Source: Achatina immaculata (lineage: Eukaryota > Mollusca > Gastropoda > Stylommatophora > Achatinidae). From it: 64,000 nt of DNA. Position 1 is the stretch's first letter. Every line of letters begins with the position of its first letter. The notes under the pieces were generated by a model. The model was given only the letters and a program-made list of their open reading frames with translations. It did no database searches and had not been told where the DNA came from. Where the stretch lies: positions 1,590,633 to 1,654,632 of the forward strand of contig CM019710.1 of NCBI GenBank assembly GCA_009760885.1, given 5' to 3'. Positions 35,838 through 46,796 of this stretch are shown in pieces. The position numbers and the translations under genes are program-made.

Positions 35838-36333
35838 CAGCACTTAAGGATATAGTGGATACTGCAATGAGAGAAGAACAAGCAGAATTTCAAAAAGGGA
35901 GAAGCTGTCTTGACAAGATCTTTACTCTAAGAATAATACTTGAAAAACATATTGAAAAGCAGAAACCATTAATACCGAACTTCATAGACTTTGAAAAGGC
36001 ATTTGATGGCACACACAGAGATTCATTATGGAGAATTTTAAGTCTATATGGAATACCATATATAACTATCAACATCATTAAGGACTTGTACAATGGATAT
36101 ATTTGTGCAGTCAAGACAGAAGAAGGGATGAGTGAATGGTTCCAGATTGAAACAGGTGTGAAACAAGGATGTATACTGTCCCCTTTACTTTTTGGGATTA
36201 CAATAGACTTCATAATGAAAAAATGCTGCACAGGCAACACAGGTATTGACTGGGTACATGGGACCCATCTAGAAGATCTTGATTTTGCTGATGACATAAC
36301 TCTTATCAGTAACAATGTGAATTCCATGCAATA
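35838..36333 (+). pseudogene. LINE-A reverse transcriptase, palm region
   Basis: Open for about 165 codons of LINE sequence, covering RT blocks from EEQAEFQKGRSC through FEKAFDGTHRD, GVKQGCILSPLLFGITIDF and FADDITLISNN. Ended by TAA at 36331 where the intact copy (230-1237) has GAA. RT frames continue at 36404-36745 and 36715-36930. Confidence 0.82.
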
Positions 36334-37080
36334 AAAAACAGATAGCCTGTCTTCACTGGCTAGCAAAATAGGACTTGAAATTAACAAGGACAAAACAAAA
36401 ATAATGAAAATTCCCATTAAGCAAAATGGAAAAATACACATAGAAGGGACAGATATTGAAGAAGTCAATCAAATTGCATACCTTGGCAGCTACATAGACC
36501 AGGATGGCGACACTAGAAAGGAAGTTAGAATCAGAATTGCAAAAGCAGCATCGATCTTCAAGAACCTTGAGAACATATGGAATTCAAAGGTTATAAGCAC
36601 AAAAACCAAGCTAACACTATTCAATTCAAATGTAATATCCACCCTCATTTATGCATGCAAAAGCTGGAAAACAACTAAAGAAACAGACAAGAAATTAGAA
36701 TCTTTTGAAGACAAATGCCTAAGGAAAATACTCGGCATCAAGTGAATGAATTTAAGAATAATGTAGAGATAAGACAGATGACTGAACAACAACCAGTCTC
36801 ATGGGTGATCAGGAAAAGGAGATGGACATATGTTGGTCACTTGATGAGAAGAAATGATCAAAGAATCCCAAAGCTATCAAGTGGAACACAACAGGCCAAA
36901 GAAAAAGAGGCAGACCGCGTGAAACTCTGAAGAGGTCATTGTTAAGAGAGGCCAAATTAACAGGCATAAAATCCCTTGATGAGGTTGAAAGACTCGCTGA
37001 AGACATGAAAAATTGGCGAACTACTTTGTGAGCCCTATGTGACGTTTAATGGCACGGGAAGGATATAAGATATAAGATAA
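35838..37080 (+). mobile_element. LINE-A copy nested antisense in LINE-A
   Basis: 5'-truncated plus-strand copy closest to the one at 230-1274. It starts earlier, at KDIVDTAMREEQAEFQKGRSC, and shows DFEKAFD, GVKQGCILSPLLFG and FADD. A TAA at 36331 and a one-base loss near 36744 break the frame, and the ATAAG tail ends at 37080. Confidence 0.88.
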
Positions 37081-37509
37081 GACTTGCTTTTGCTGCTGTG
37101 GTTATGGCTGTGCTGTAGGAATTCATAATTCATCTATATCTGTCTCCTCAACCTCACTGAATGCTGTGAACTGTTTGGTAAGTTTCAGACTGAAATTACT
37201 GTTATTTTCTTCCTGCAGGCTATGACTGTTTATCTTTCTGAGTATTGCTTTCTTGTGTTGGCTTTTCAGATTTAATCTTATTTTCTCTATACGCAGATTG
37301 TGATCAGTGTTGACATCTGCACCCTTATATTCTCTTACATCTATCAGAGATGTTCTTAATTGCTTTCTAACACAAAAATGATCTATCTGGTTTCTGGTTC
37401 TATTATCTGGAGATATTCATATTGTTTTATGTATTTCTTTGTGTGGAAATATTGTTCTTCCAATGACCATGCCCTCTGTTAAACATAATTCAATTAATCT
37501 TTCTCCATT

Positions 37510-38037
37510 CTAATTTACCATATCAATTCCTTCTTTCCCCATTATTTTTTCAACGTCTGTGTTATCTTTTCCTACCTTGGCTTTGAAGTCTCCCATGACA
37601 ATTAAGATGTCGTGTATAGGCGTTTTGTTAATGAGTTGTTGTAGTTGGTGATAGAAATTGTCTTTTATTTCATTATCTGCATCATCCGTGCGTGCATAGC
37701 ATTGTATGATTGTCATTCTTCCATGCCTTGTTTTGTATCGTGCTCTTATTATATGACTGTTCACTGGTTCCCATTCTGTAAGGCTCTTTGCTGCTACAGA
37801 TGACTTAATTATGCCTACTCCGTCTGGGTATTTCCCATTGTCTCTGCCTGAATGTATTATTAACTTACATTTTTCCGCCATTCTTTGCTCCACTTCTGGC
37901 CATTGCATTTCACTGATGCCAAGTACACCCATTTCTTGGATTACCTGAGCAGTTTTTGATGGTGTTGCCATTGTTCTTACATTCCAGAATCCAATTCTCT
38001 CACATATTTGGGGCAATGAATGTATTCTTTCAGTCAT
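37510..38037 (-). pseudogene. LINE-A APE-type endonuclease domain
   Basis: A 175-codon minus-strand frame with ERIGFWNVRTM (N-terminal active-site strand), GISEMQWPEVE (the catalytic-Glu region), DGVGIIKS, MTIIQCYARTDDAD and ILIVMGDFKAKVGKD (the GDFNA motif). It would make the first-strand nick for LINE insertion. Coding text continues past its stop at 37510 (GRTIFPHKEIHKTI, then DHFCVRKQLRTS) with further stops. It belongs to the interrupted LINE-A at 33219-38060. Confidence 0.85.
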
Positions 38038-38060
38038 TGTCTGCAGTCATCAGAGTTGGT

Positions 38061-38770
38061 ATCCCTGATGCTCGGTTGATTTAGTTGCAAGTTTCCATAA
38101 CAGTTGATTTCTTTCTCATTTAAAGTTGCCTCTTGATGGGTCTCAGGATAAGGTTGTTAGTTAGTGTTGTGACCAACTCTCATTTTAGAATATGTGATGA
38201 AGCAAAAGAATCATACGAAAGTATACTGGCAAGAGTCTTCCCTAGACAGGGACAAATAGAGTTGCAGTGCTGCAGCTCATCAGAAGGATAATGTATTTTG
38301 ACCTATCAAATATCAGTTCTCTTGGACTCTTAGTTGAGTTTTCCTCTCAGTGGAGTGAGATTTATGGCTTTTTTCAGTTAAACAAGTGACAAAAGTTCAT
38401 TCCTGTACTGTAATTCATTATTTTGTTTTTAATCAATGCCCAGTTATTTTTAACTGACCGAGGACAATAATTACAGCTTGTCTAATTCTAATTTGCTAGA
38501 AATATTCGTGAAATTTGTTTTATATAATGATTGAAAAACCATGAAACAGATTATATTTCTGTACCTTCAGTGAAACAGAGTAAAAGCAAATGATGGATGT
38601 TCATGTACATCATCTGTTTCATCAAACTGGTCATCTAAAATTTCTGTAAGTAATAACAGTAATTCAAGCTCAACTTCAGGATTGATAATATCATATCATC
38701 TGAACAAAAGAAGTTTCAGAAACTTGCCCTCACATCCCAGATCTACTAATCAAAGCAACATTTTAAAAAA
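38061..38770. other. Intron sequence, no element recognised
   Basis: No tandem repeat, coding frame or transposon end identified. Confidence 0.45.
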
Positions 38771-38774
38771 GTCA

Positions 38775-39225
38775 GGATTTATGTATCCATAAATAAGATA
38801 CAGAGAGTGCTGCAATGTTACACTGAACCAGTCCTACTCTGTGGGTGTGAAGCTTGGGTGGTCAGTAAAGAGAAGATTGAAATCAGCTGAAATGTGGTTC
38901 TTAAGAAGAATGCTGAAGGTACCATCAACAGCAAGAGAAGTGAATGAGGAAGTTCTGAAAGAGGCACAAGGAGCAAGAATAATTATAACAATGATCAGAA
39001 CATGACAATCCAGATATGTGGAGCATGTCTTAGGAAAGGTGGGCTAGAGCACCTCATGACAACAGGGAAGATTGAAGGTAGAAGAGACAAGTAGACAGAG
39101 AGAAAAGATGTTTGATGGTTTGGCATCCTGGCACGAGAAATACTTAGTGACAAGCCTGTTGAGATGTACAAGGGATTGAGGGCTATGGAAGGACATGATA
39201 TCCTACGCCTGTCGACAGGGACCTG
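38775..39225 (+). pseudogene. LINE-C-like RT C-terminal fragment
   Basis: Broken plus-strand text: QCYTEPVLLCGCEAWVVSK, LRKGGLEHLMTTGKIEGRRD and AMEGHDILRL. It lies within 90 bp of exon 3 of the CRD gene, so this LINE landed almost at the acceptor. Confidence 0.75.
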
Positions 39226-39311
39226 GAGAGAAAGATATGAGATATCAGTAGTTAAGCATACGTGTATATGAAAGGACACATATGTACAGATATCCTTGAA
39301 TTAATCCACAG

Positions 39312-39533
39312 CTGGAGGTGTACAAACAGCTGTCACATCTTTGGGCTTACATGGATCACTCATGCTCTAAAAACACCCGTGTCTTAATATGCTCCACCTA
39401 TCTGCCCAAGTGTCATGGAAGACAGCCTGCTCAAGGACCCTGCAAGAAAACCTGCATGTTGGCCAAGAAGAAATGTGCTAAACCTCTCAAGGATCTCATG
39501 AATTTTAACTGGGATGTCACATTGGAATGTAAG
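39312..39533 (+). CDS. Tandem-CRD protein, exon 3: rest of CRD1
   Basis: 74 codons in phase 0 at both ends. Acceptor TTAATCCACAG/CTGGAG; donor GTAAG/GTAAAA after 39533, chosen because the alternative TGTAAGG donor leads to a stop after splicing. It encodes the remaining CRD cysteines: LWAYMDHSC, RVLICSTYLPKC, QGPCKKTCMLAKKKC and FNWDVTLEC. This matches the Frizzled pattern F-L-C-S-x-x-x-P-x-C, P-P-C-R-x-x-C-x(6)-C and W-P-x-x-L-x-C. With exon 2 it completes one CRD with nine of the ten usual cysteines visible; the tenth follows in exon 4 (LPSKNC). Basic patches (KKTCMLAKKK) are unusual. Confidence 0.9.
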
Positions 39534-39552
39534 GTAAAAAAAAATAATTTCC

Positions 39553-39832
39553 AGGGTTGTTGCTCTTGTTGCTGTTGTTATTGCTGCTGCTGCTTTTTTC
39601 ATTACTGTTGTTACTGTTGGTGTTATTATTGTTGCAGCAGCTTCTGTTGATGTTTTATTGTTGTTACTGCTGCTATTGTTGTTACTACTATTGTTTTTAC
39701 TGTTGTTGTTGCTGCTGCTGTTCTTGTTGCTTCTTCTGTTGTTACCATTATCATTGCTGTTGTTATTGAAGCTGTTGTTGCCGTTATTGTTTTTACCATT
39801 GTAGCTATTGTTATTACTGTTATTCTTGCTGT
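39553..39832. repeat. Trinucleotide array (TTG/CTG/TTA)n
   Basis: About 280 bp of imperfect GTT, GCT and ATT triplets, starting only 20 bp after the exon 3 donor. It lies in intron 3; its translations (poly-Leu, poly-Cys, poly-Asn) are artefacts. Confidence 0.93.
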
Positions 39833-40740
39833 TGAGAGAAAAAAGGGAGGGAAAAGAACTGACATACCATCTCCCTGCAGCTGTGATTTTTAACAATAGC
39901 CTTGATCAATGCCAGATAGATTTTTAAAAAATAGACAGACTGGCAGGTAGGCAGACAGAAAGATCATGGAGAGGTGTGTAGACAGGTAAGTAGATTAGAT
40001 TAGTAGGCTGATATGCACATGTATTGTTTAGTGAGTAGACATGTTATAGTTGAATTCTGACAAATTAAAAGGAAAGAGTTTCATCTTTTCTTGTTAAAAG
40101 ACAGAATCAAGTGATGTGAATCTCTCTTAAACTCTCAGAAGGGCAGAATGTAAGACGGGCCTGCGTGCCCAATTCTTTACCCTTGAAAAATAAAGATTCA
40201 TTCATTCATTCATTCATTCATTCACTATATTCATTTGATTTCTAGATGCACATGATTCTTACAAATATTGGCCCTTTATATACAAATGCTCCTTAGCTTA
40301 AGAGGGGTATGTTTCAGTCAACCTCTCATAAATAAGTGTTATGTTTCAGTCAACCTCTCATAAATAAGTGTTATGTTTCAGTCAGCCTATCATAAGTAAG
40401 TGTTATGTTTCAGTCAACTTAAGTTGAAAATATGAATATAAGTAAATAAAAAAGTACTGAGTCTCAGAACTTTTAGTGAATGTCTTGGGCTTAGATTTTT
40501 GGCATAATTTGATTGGTTTATGTAAATATGGCATGAATCAAATTATTTGAATAGCTGGACAGTCCAGTCAGGTTTCAGTTATTTTTTCATGACACTTTTG
40601 ATGGATGTCACAATCAAAGATTTTAGGCAGAATGTGATTGGTTTAGGTAAATTTTTTTCAGAATAGGTAATCTGATTGATTCTGACAGGTGACATGTTTG
40701 AAAATAGCAGTATATAACAATTCTGGGAACAGATTCCTTT
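39833..40740. other. Intron 3 sequence with short tandem repeats
   Basis: (ATTC)n at 40197-40223, preceded by 60 bp (GGGCCTGCGTGCCCAATTC) that look like the 3' end of a retroelement. A 32-bp unit (GTTATGTTTCAGTCAACC) occurs about three times at 40330-40425. Confidence 0.7.
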
Positions 40741-40885
40741 TTTCCTTCTTCCTTCATCGTTTGCTTCAACCGCCAAGATCGCCCTGCGATATTACTGAAT
40801 TATCTCCCATGGTCCTAGAGAGAAGTCTCATTTAGGATGGAGGCTGAGAGTATCAAGGGACTTGGGTCTATATTCTTGTGAAGTG
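40741..40885. repeat. R1 fragment
   Basis: Matches the first ~200 bp of the R1 repeat at 18661 (CCGCCAAGATCGCCCTGCG against ACCAAGACCGCCCCGTG), diverged. Confidence 0.7.
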
Positions 40886-41640
40886 TCAGGGACAAGTTAT
40901 TAAGAGAACACATTTGATCAATCCTTGTCCTTTGCACAACATGTGGACAATGGCCAGCAAAGCATTAGGAACAGTTAGGTTAATGGCTGCAGCAAACTTT
41001 CCACAGCTCACTGTATTCTTGCTGATGCAGGCACTGGTGATGTCTCTAATGGCGTACGGTCTCTGCCTACTCACCCTGTCAAATGCACAGCTGAACAGAC
41101 TACAGGGTGTACAGAATGAGGTAATGAGAGTGGTCTTGGGTTGCACCAAGGATACTCTTGTAGTGGCCATGCACTTTCTGCTTGATATGCAGAGTATGAA
41201 GTCTAAACAAGTATGCTCGGGTAAAGGCATACATCAGGGTTACTGGCATACATCAGAGTTACTGGCATACATCAGGGTTACTGGCATACATCAGGGTTAC
41301 TGGCATACATCAGGGTTACTGGCATACATCAGAGTTACTGGCATACATCAGAGTTACTGGCATACATCAGGGTTACTGGCATACATCAGGGTTACTGGCA
41401 TACATCAGAGTTACTGGCATACATCAGAGTTACTGGCATACATCAGAGTTACTGGCATACATCAGGGTTACTGGCATACATCAGGGTTGCTGGCATACAT
41501 CAGGGTTACTGGCATACATCTGAGTTACTGGCATACATCAGGGTTACTGGCATACATCAGGGTTGCTGGCATATGTCAGGGTTGCTGGCATGAAGAACCA
41601 TCCTCTCCGTAAAGAGCTGGGGTTGACAAAGGGCAGGCGC
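40886..41640 (+). pseudogene. LINE RT C-terminal fragment with internal minisatellite
   Basis: About 110 codons of LINE text (MASKALGTVRLM, LMQALVMSLMAYGL, LNRLQGVQNEVMRVVLGCTKD, LLDMQSM), then a 19-bp tandem array, then NHPLRKELGLTKGRRIK. The tandem array keeps the frame open for 244 codons. The text type (LQ--QN-VMR-ILG-TKDT) is that of RNase-H-bearing LINEs, probably related to LINE-D. Confidence 0.75.
41226..41592. repeat. 19-bp minisatellite inside a LINE
   Basis: About 19 copies of GGCATACATCAGGGTTACT (G/A variant AGAGTTACT), in register and very uniform, embedded in LINE coding sequence. Confidence 0.95.
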
Positions 41641-42542
41641 ATCAAATGAGGCAGATCCTGGATGGCTGGGGCTGAGGATACAATAATGTCAGGGTGTGAT
41701 CTAGATGAGGTGCCTAAAGGTGATGACTGGTTACGAGTACAGGACCAACCTCAGCTAACAAAGTCCCCCTGGAAACAACTGCGTTAAGAACACACTTATC
41801 TTAACATGGTCTTTGTGAAACAAGGAACATTGATCTGTTTGCTTAAAAACTGTGACCTACTTCTGTAGCCCAGAAACCTGTAGCAATCAACACTAATTGT
41901 AATTGTTATTTTTGTAAAATGTAATGTCAGGTTGGTGGACGGATGTGGACATGGAGATTGCCGGCGGGGATGAGGAAAATCTGGTATGAAACCAATGAAT
42001 CCAGGACGTGACAAGCCTATGGGTCTCTACAACAACGGCTGTCAGAATGATGTAAACAAAACAGAGCCAGCAGACTAAAGGTGGTGGGGAATGGATATTG
42101 TTGAGGCACTCATCGGATTCCTCATCTCAAAGTTGGAGTGTCTCTGTGGAACTGTCTCAAAGTCATCTGGCCTGCCAGCATTGCATGCTGTATCTGATGT
42201 GGAGAAGGGGCGTAAGTACAGCCTACACCAATGTCTTCATGGCAGTCCAAGCAAGACCACAGTCTGCCCTAGCAAGGAAAGGTGCTGAAGTTGAAGGTAC
42301 CCAGCCAAAAGGCGCATCACAAAAATCAGGGTACCACGCATTATCGCTAATGAAATGTCTCTATCTGCAGTTTTCCATGGTGCTCGCCCTGTGAAGACTA
42401 ACCAGGCAGGTGCAGTGCTGAGCCCCCTGCCCCCTCCAATACTACTGGAGCTCCTCTCATTTCATCTTGTGGAGACAGGAGACATGAGAGTAGAGCTACT
42501 GGCCAAAAAATACAACAGAAAACTACCAAAAAGCAAGAACTT
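41641..42542 (+). pseudogene. Possible LINE-D 5' region / first ORF
   Basis: Broken plus-strand frames of 60-100 codons upstream of the LINE-D endonuclease. No CCHC knuckle or other signature seen; assigned by position only. Confidence 0.4.
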
Positions 42543-44840
42543 GAACTAATGCAATGGAATGCTGAGGGTATCAGCAGTGTTAGAGATGGCTATAGCAAAA
42601 AGGTGGAACTAGAGAACATACTCTTTGCAGAACAGATAAGTATATGTGAGACACAGGAGACCTAACCAAAGATCATCATCATCATCATCAAGTGCTGTGC
42701 TGACTGGCGTTGGCTATTATGCTTCTCCAGAGTACACGATCCTTCATGCAGGCCATCAGCTCAGTTGGTGATCTCCTCTCACACCATCCCGTCAGACTGT
42801 CCAGTATCATTTCTCTTGGTCTTCCTCTTGATCTTCTTCCTTCTATTTTTCCTGTTGTTATAATATTTTCAATGCCCCCTCTTCTCATTGCATGTCCTAT
42901 GAAAGTACATTGTCTCTCTCTTATCTTTTTGACAAGATTTTTTGTCTCTCCAGCTCTTCTCATACATTCTTCATTAGTTATTTTTGCTGTCCAGGGGATC
43001 GCAACATTCTTCTAATAAACCACATTTTTGCTGCTTCCAATGATTTTTGTGCAGACCTGCCTATTGTTCATGATTCACTTCCATATAACAAGATAGGTTC
43101 AATATAGCATTTTAGGACTCATTTTCTAACATTCATTGATAAGGATGTGTTGCATTATATGTTTCTCATTCTCTGAAATGCAGTCTTTGCTTGGTCTATT
43201 CTGTTCCTAATTTCTGTTCTGCATTTCCCATCTGAAGTTATTACCAAAGATGCAGCCTTTAAAATCAGAGGCTACCAGTTTTTTAGATCAGACCGACAGG
43301 ACAGAAGAAAAGGAGGAGTACTCACACTTGTTAAGAATAACATCACAGCATGTCAGGTAGTAGTATACATGAAAGAAGCCAAATACCAGATGATCCATCT
43401 AAAATCCAGTAATACAGACTTCCACCATCTTAACTATTACTGTCCTAATGACAGTCCACTAGCTCTAGAAACAATCCCACATAAAGAGAGACTGATGGTC
43501 TGTAACGATTTTAACAGCCATTCTCAGACTTGGGGCTATGACCACATAGACAAGAGAGAAGAGGAAATTGAGAGCTAGCAGAATGATAATGGACTTCTCC
43601 TGATCAACCAGCCAATGGATTCCCCAACATTTTACTCAAGGACTTGACATACAACCTCAGCACCAGATCTGGCATTCCACTCTCCAGACCTGAAGTGGAA
43701 CATTACACACAAAGTTGGAAAACAACTTGGAAGTAGCGACCTGACAATAGAAAATTAACTCATTAACACCAGTACCCTTCTCCCCAGATGGAACTATGAA
43801 AAAGCAAACTGGACAGTGTAAAAGACATCATGCAGATATCCTGATGGAACAATTGTCCATAGAATTTAAGGATATTAACAGCATAGTGAAAAATTCAATG
43901 CTTGTATCCTTCAGGCTGCCCGTGAAACCATTCCCAGAGGAGCTCATAGGGACTATAAACCATACATACTGGTCTAGTGAGGTGGGAAAAATTCCATGAT
44001 GATGTGGAAACAGCTCGAAAGCAAGCAGAAAATAGACAGTGCCAAGAACATCACAGCAATTACCAACATGCCAAGGCCAAATTTCAGAAAGCCAAGCTGC
44101 AAGTCAGACGGGAAAGTTGGAGAGAGAAAACAGTCCCTAAACTTTGAAAAGGATGGAAGGAAACTGTGGAAACTAATCAAACAGTTAAATGATGAGACCA
44201 CTGGAAGAAGTACAAAGATTACACTAATAGAGGATGGGAAAACTCTTACAGGTAAGCAGGTAGCATATCACTTTGCTCGCATGTTTGCACAATACTGCAA
44301 CATTAATATTCATCCAGAGAAAGAGCATACAGTGTGCAATGACCACAGAAAGAAGAGGAACAAGTCAGAAAAGTGGAGGTCATGGATGCACCAATCACAT
44401 GCAGCAAGTTAGACCTAGCAATCAGTAAACTGAAACCAAGGAAATCACCAGGACCAGATGGAATGTCCAAAGAAATGATCAAGAACCTGGGAATAGCAGC
44501 AATGGGAAAGCTGTTGGATATTTTCAATATGTGCTGGTGCACAGGTAAGTTACCTCAAATCTGGAAGGAAGCAAGCATAGTACCACTGCTAAAGTCAGGA
44601 ATAAACAGCGATACAGCCTCCAGCTACAGGCCAATCAGTCTCACTAGCTGCCTATGCATAACAATGGAACACATCTTTGACCTGAGGCTAAAATGATACC
44701 TAGAAAGTGAAAACTTCCTCATTCCACGACAAGCAGGATTTAGGCAGTACTTCAGTACAGAAGATCAAGTGACCTATCTCTCTCAAGAGACTGAGGATGC
44801 ATTCCATGACAAAAACCTTGTACTAGCAACGTGGATAGAC
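42543..44840 (+). pseudogene. LINE-D endonuclease and RT N-terminal half
   Basis: Starts LNLMQWNAEGI (endonuclease N-terminus), is interrupted by LINE-C at 42662-43246, then resumes FFRSDRQDRRKGG, VCNDFNSHSQTWGYD (GDFN motif, mutated), SKLDLAISKLKPRKSPGPDG, MLDIFN-CW, LPQIWKEASIVPLLKSG and YRPISLTSC (RT fingers), then ATWIDLK. This is the I/Jockey-type arrangement. Stops and shifts are frequent. The palm domain with its (F/Y)xDD is missing: the text jumps at 44841 to LINE-A and R1 sequence. Confidence 0.82.
42662..43246 (-). mobile_element. LINE-C 3' fragment nested in LINE-D
   Basis: Minus-strand LINE-C end with the (ATC)n tail at 42673-42690. ACCAAAGAT on both sides (42664-42672 and 43243-43251) is a 9-bp target-site duplication in the LINE-D endonuclease. 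The frame 42688-42963 keeps GRRSRGRPREMILDSLTGW. Confidence 0.9.
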
Positions 44841-45084
44841 CTGAAGACTTATGAGTAACAATGTGAATTCCATACAAGAAAAAACTGATATCCTGTCTTC
44901 ACTGGCTAGCAAAATAGGACTTGAAATTAACAAGGACAAAACAAAAATAATGAAATTTCCCATTAATCAAAATGGAAAAATACACGTAGAAGGGACAGAC
45001 ATTGAAGAAGTCAGTCAATTTGCATACCTTGGCAGCTACATAGACCAGGATGGTGACACCAGAAAGGAAGTTAGATATAAGATA
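44841..45084 (+). mobile_element. LINE-A internal fragment
   Basis: About 240 bp of LINE-A from just after the FADD motif (MSNNVNSIQEKTDILSSLAS to AYLGSYIDQDGDTRKEVR), ending in an ATAAG-like tail (GATATAAGATAAG). The cut after KEVR and the tail suggest an internal deletion. Confidence 0.8.
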
Positions 45085-45405
45085 AGTTTAATTAGAGTTG
45101 GACTTTCTCACCAGAAAACCTCGATGTGTTTTGGATATCAGTATATCCTCGCCGGGTGAGAGGTGGTTGCTCATCCAGCCTAGATTAGGACTTTTTCACC
45201 GGAAAACCTCAGTGTGATTAGGATACGCATACATCCCCATCAGGTGAGAGGTGGTTGCCTATCTAGACTGCACTGGTCCAGTGTCTACGACTTCAGCAGT
45301 TTGTGGTCGTGGCTGCTACCCTTTCTAGTCGTGACTAGGATGGAGCTTTTGTCCAGGAGGACAAATCCTCGCCACTAGTACGTTTCACTCCTGGGTTAAG
45401 CATGG
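45085..45405. repeat. R1 fragment
   Basis: Matches 18869-19175 of R1 (GTTGGACTTTCTCACC, CCGGGTGAGAGGTGGTTGC, CTATCTAGACTGCACTGGTC). Confidence 0.82.
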
Positions 45406-46383
45406 GGATCTAGTGAAAGAATCCTCAAGAATGTATATCAGGAAAGCATTCTACCACATTTAGAATATGGTTCAACAGCTTGGTGCACAGCATCAAACAC
45501 TATGCTGAATAATCTAAGCAAGCTACAAAAGCAGTCACTACGGATTATCACAGGTGCCATGAGGTCCACACCAGTAGTAGAAATGCAGAAAATAGTTGGT
45601 GTTCAAGCACTAAAAGAACATAGAGACACAAAGGTCATGACCTTGGGAGAGAAATTCCTCAGCTTTGTAAGCCATCCCCTGAAGGAGAGATTCAATAACT
45701 TGGCACTAAGAAGGCTTAAAAGAAGCAGTTTCATTCATCAAGCCAAGCGTATGCGTAAGTTGATACCTGACCTTCCAACTGTAGTTGCTCCATTATCATC
45801 TGTACCAGAGCATACACCATGGAAAGAAGCAGATTATACACAAATAACTATTCAAACTGAAGTAAAAGGTGTGCAGAATGGTGAGATGCAGAGCAGTCTT
45901 GTAAGATCAACAGCCACACTTAGTGTGCTAGATGACAAATATCCATGTGACACCTGGATACATGTGTATACAGACGGATCTGCACACAATGCCATAAAGA
46001 ATGGAGGGGCAAGAGCACATATAGAATATCCAAACAACACCACTGACAAGATTTCCATACCTACTGGAAAATACTGCAACAACTTTGATGCAGAAGTTAG
46101 GGCAGTTATTGCTGCAGTTGAAAAACTATCAGCCTCTAGAATTGATACATGTCCTGTAGTAATTCTCACAGATGCAAGATCAGTACTGGAAGCTCTTCAG
46201 AGCAACAAACTACCAGACCTTAAGGATGCCTTGTTAAAAATTGGCTTACAACACAGAGTCACCATGCAGTGGATTCCCTCCCACTGTGGGATACCAGGCA
46301 ATGAGAAAACTGACCATCTGGCCAAGGAGGGCACTGAAATGGAGCAACCAGACATACCAACCATAATCAGAAAAAAAGCATGA
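45406..46383 (+). CDS. LINE-D RT C-terminus with RNase H domain (open, partial)
   Basis: An open frame of 293 codons from 45502 (upstream text from 45406 is in the same LINE). The first ~150 residues are the connection region (LQKQSLRIITGAM, LSKLQKQ). RNase H follows with its four acidic positions in order: YTDGSAHN (D158), DAEVRAVIAAVE (E198), LTDARSVLEAL (D224) and PSHCGIPGNEKTDHLAKEG (D271). RNase H would remove template RNA during element copying. RNase H in a LINE points to the I group or a relative. It ends at a stop at 46381-46383, and further LINE text follows in other frames (HILQNCTNY, ETTKENKLYGS) to about 46795. No start or palm domain remains, so it is not functional. Confidence 0.85.
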   Translation, partial: GSSERILKNVYQESILPHLEYGSTAWCTASNTMLNNLSKLQKQSLRIITGAMRSTPVVEMQKIVGVQALKEHRDTKVMTLGEKFLSFVSHPLKERFNNLALRRLKRSSFIHQAKRMRKLIPDLPTVVAPLSSVPEHTPWKEADYTQITIQTEVKGVQNGEMQSSLVRSTATLSVLDDKYPCDTWIHVYTDGSAHNAIKNGGARAHIEYPNNTTDKISIPTGKYCNNFDAEVRAVIAAVEKLSASRIDTCPVVILTDARSVLEALQSNKLPDLKDALLKIGLQHRVTMQWIPSHCGIPGNEKTDHLAKEGTEMEQPDIPTIIRKKA

Positions 46384-46796
46384 TAAAAATCTACAGGAAA
46401 CCACAAACACCACCACATGATGACTACAATATGCTAAACAGAAAGGAAAGAAGCAAGTCACCATTTTCTGTCTCCGAACAGGACACAGCCGACTCTGAAG
46501 TCACATGTATAGAAAGTTTAAGGTTGGTACTATTACTCTTTGTACATGTGCCCAGGTGCCCCAAACTGTGGAACATATCCTCCAAAACTGCACCAACTAC
46601 AAGACACTGAGAAGTAATTACTGGCCCAGTGAAACCACCAAAGAGAATAAGCTCTACGGTTCCATACATGAATTACAAAAAAACAATGAAATTTATCCAA
46701 GAGACAGGACTGCAGATATAGACAGACAGTGTAAGAAGAAGAAGAAGAAGCTATCAAAGATTATTATACAGAAGGGCCATGAATGTAGAGACTGAG

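Larger units (their letters stand above)
33219..38060 (-). mobile_element. Nearly full-length LINE-A, split by two later insertions
   Basis: Reading the minus strand from 38060: endonuclease (38037-37510), linker, then RT text at 35837-34894 and 34190-33219, ending at the usual LINE-A 3' sequence. Plus-strand insertions of LINE-A (35838-37080) and LINE-B (34191-34893) interrupt it. Without them it is about 2.9 kb. It keeps an FVDD palm motif (33985-34000 region) with scattered stops, so it is dead. Confidence 0.85.

Noticed and set aside
39384..39896. 170-codon Asn/Ser-rich minus-strand frame
   Set aside because: Antisense of the triplet array and of exon 3; no independent signature.
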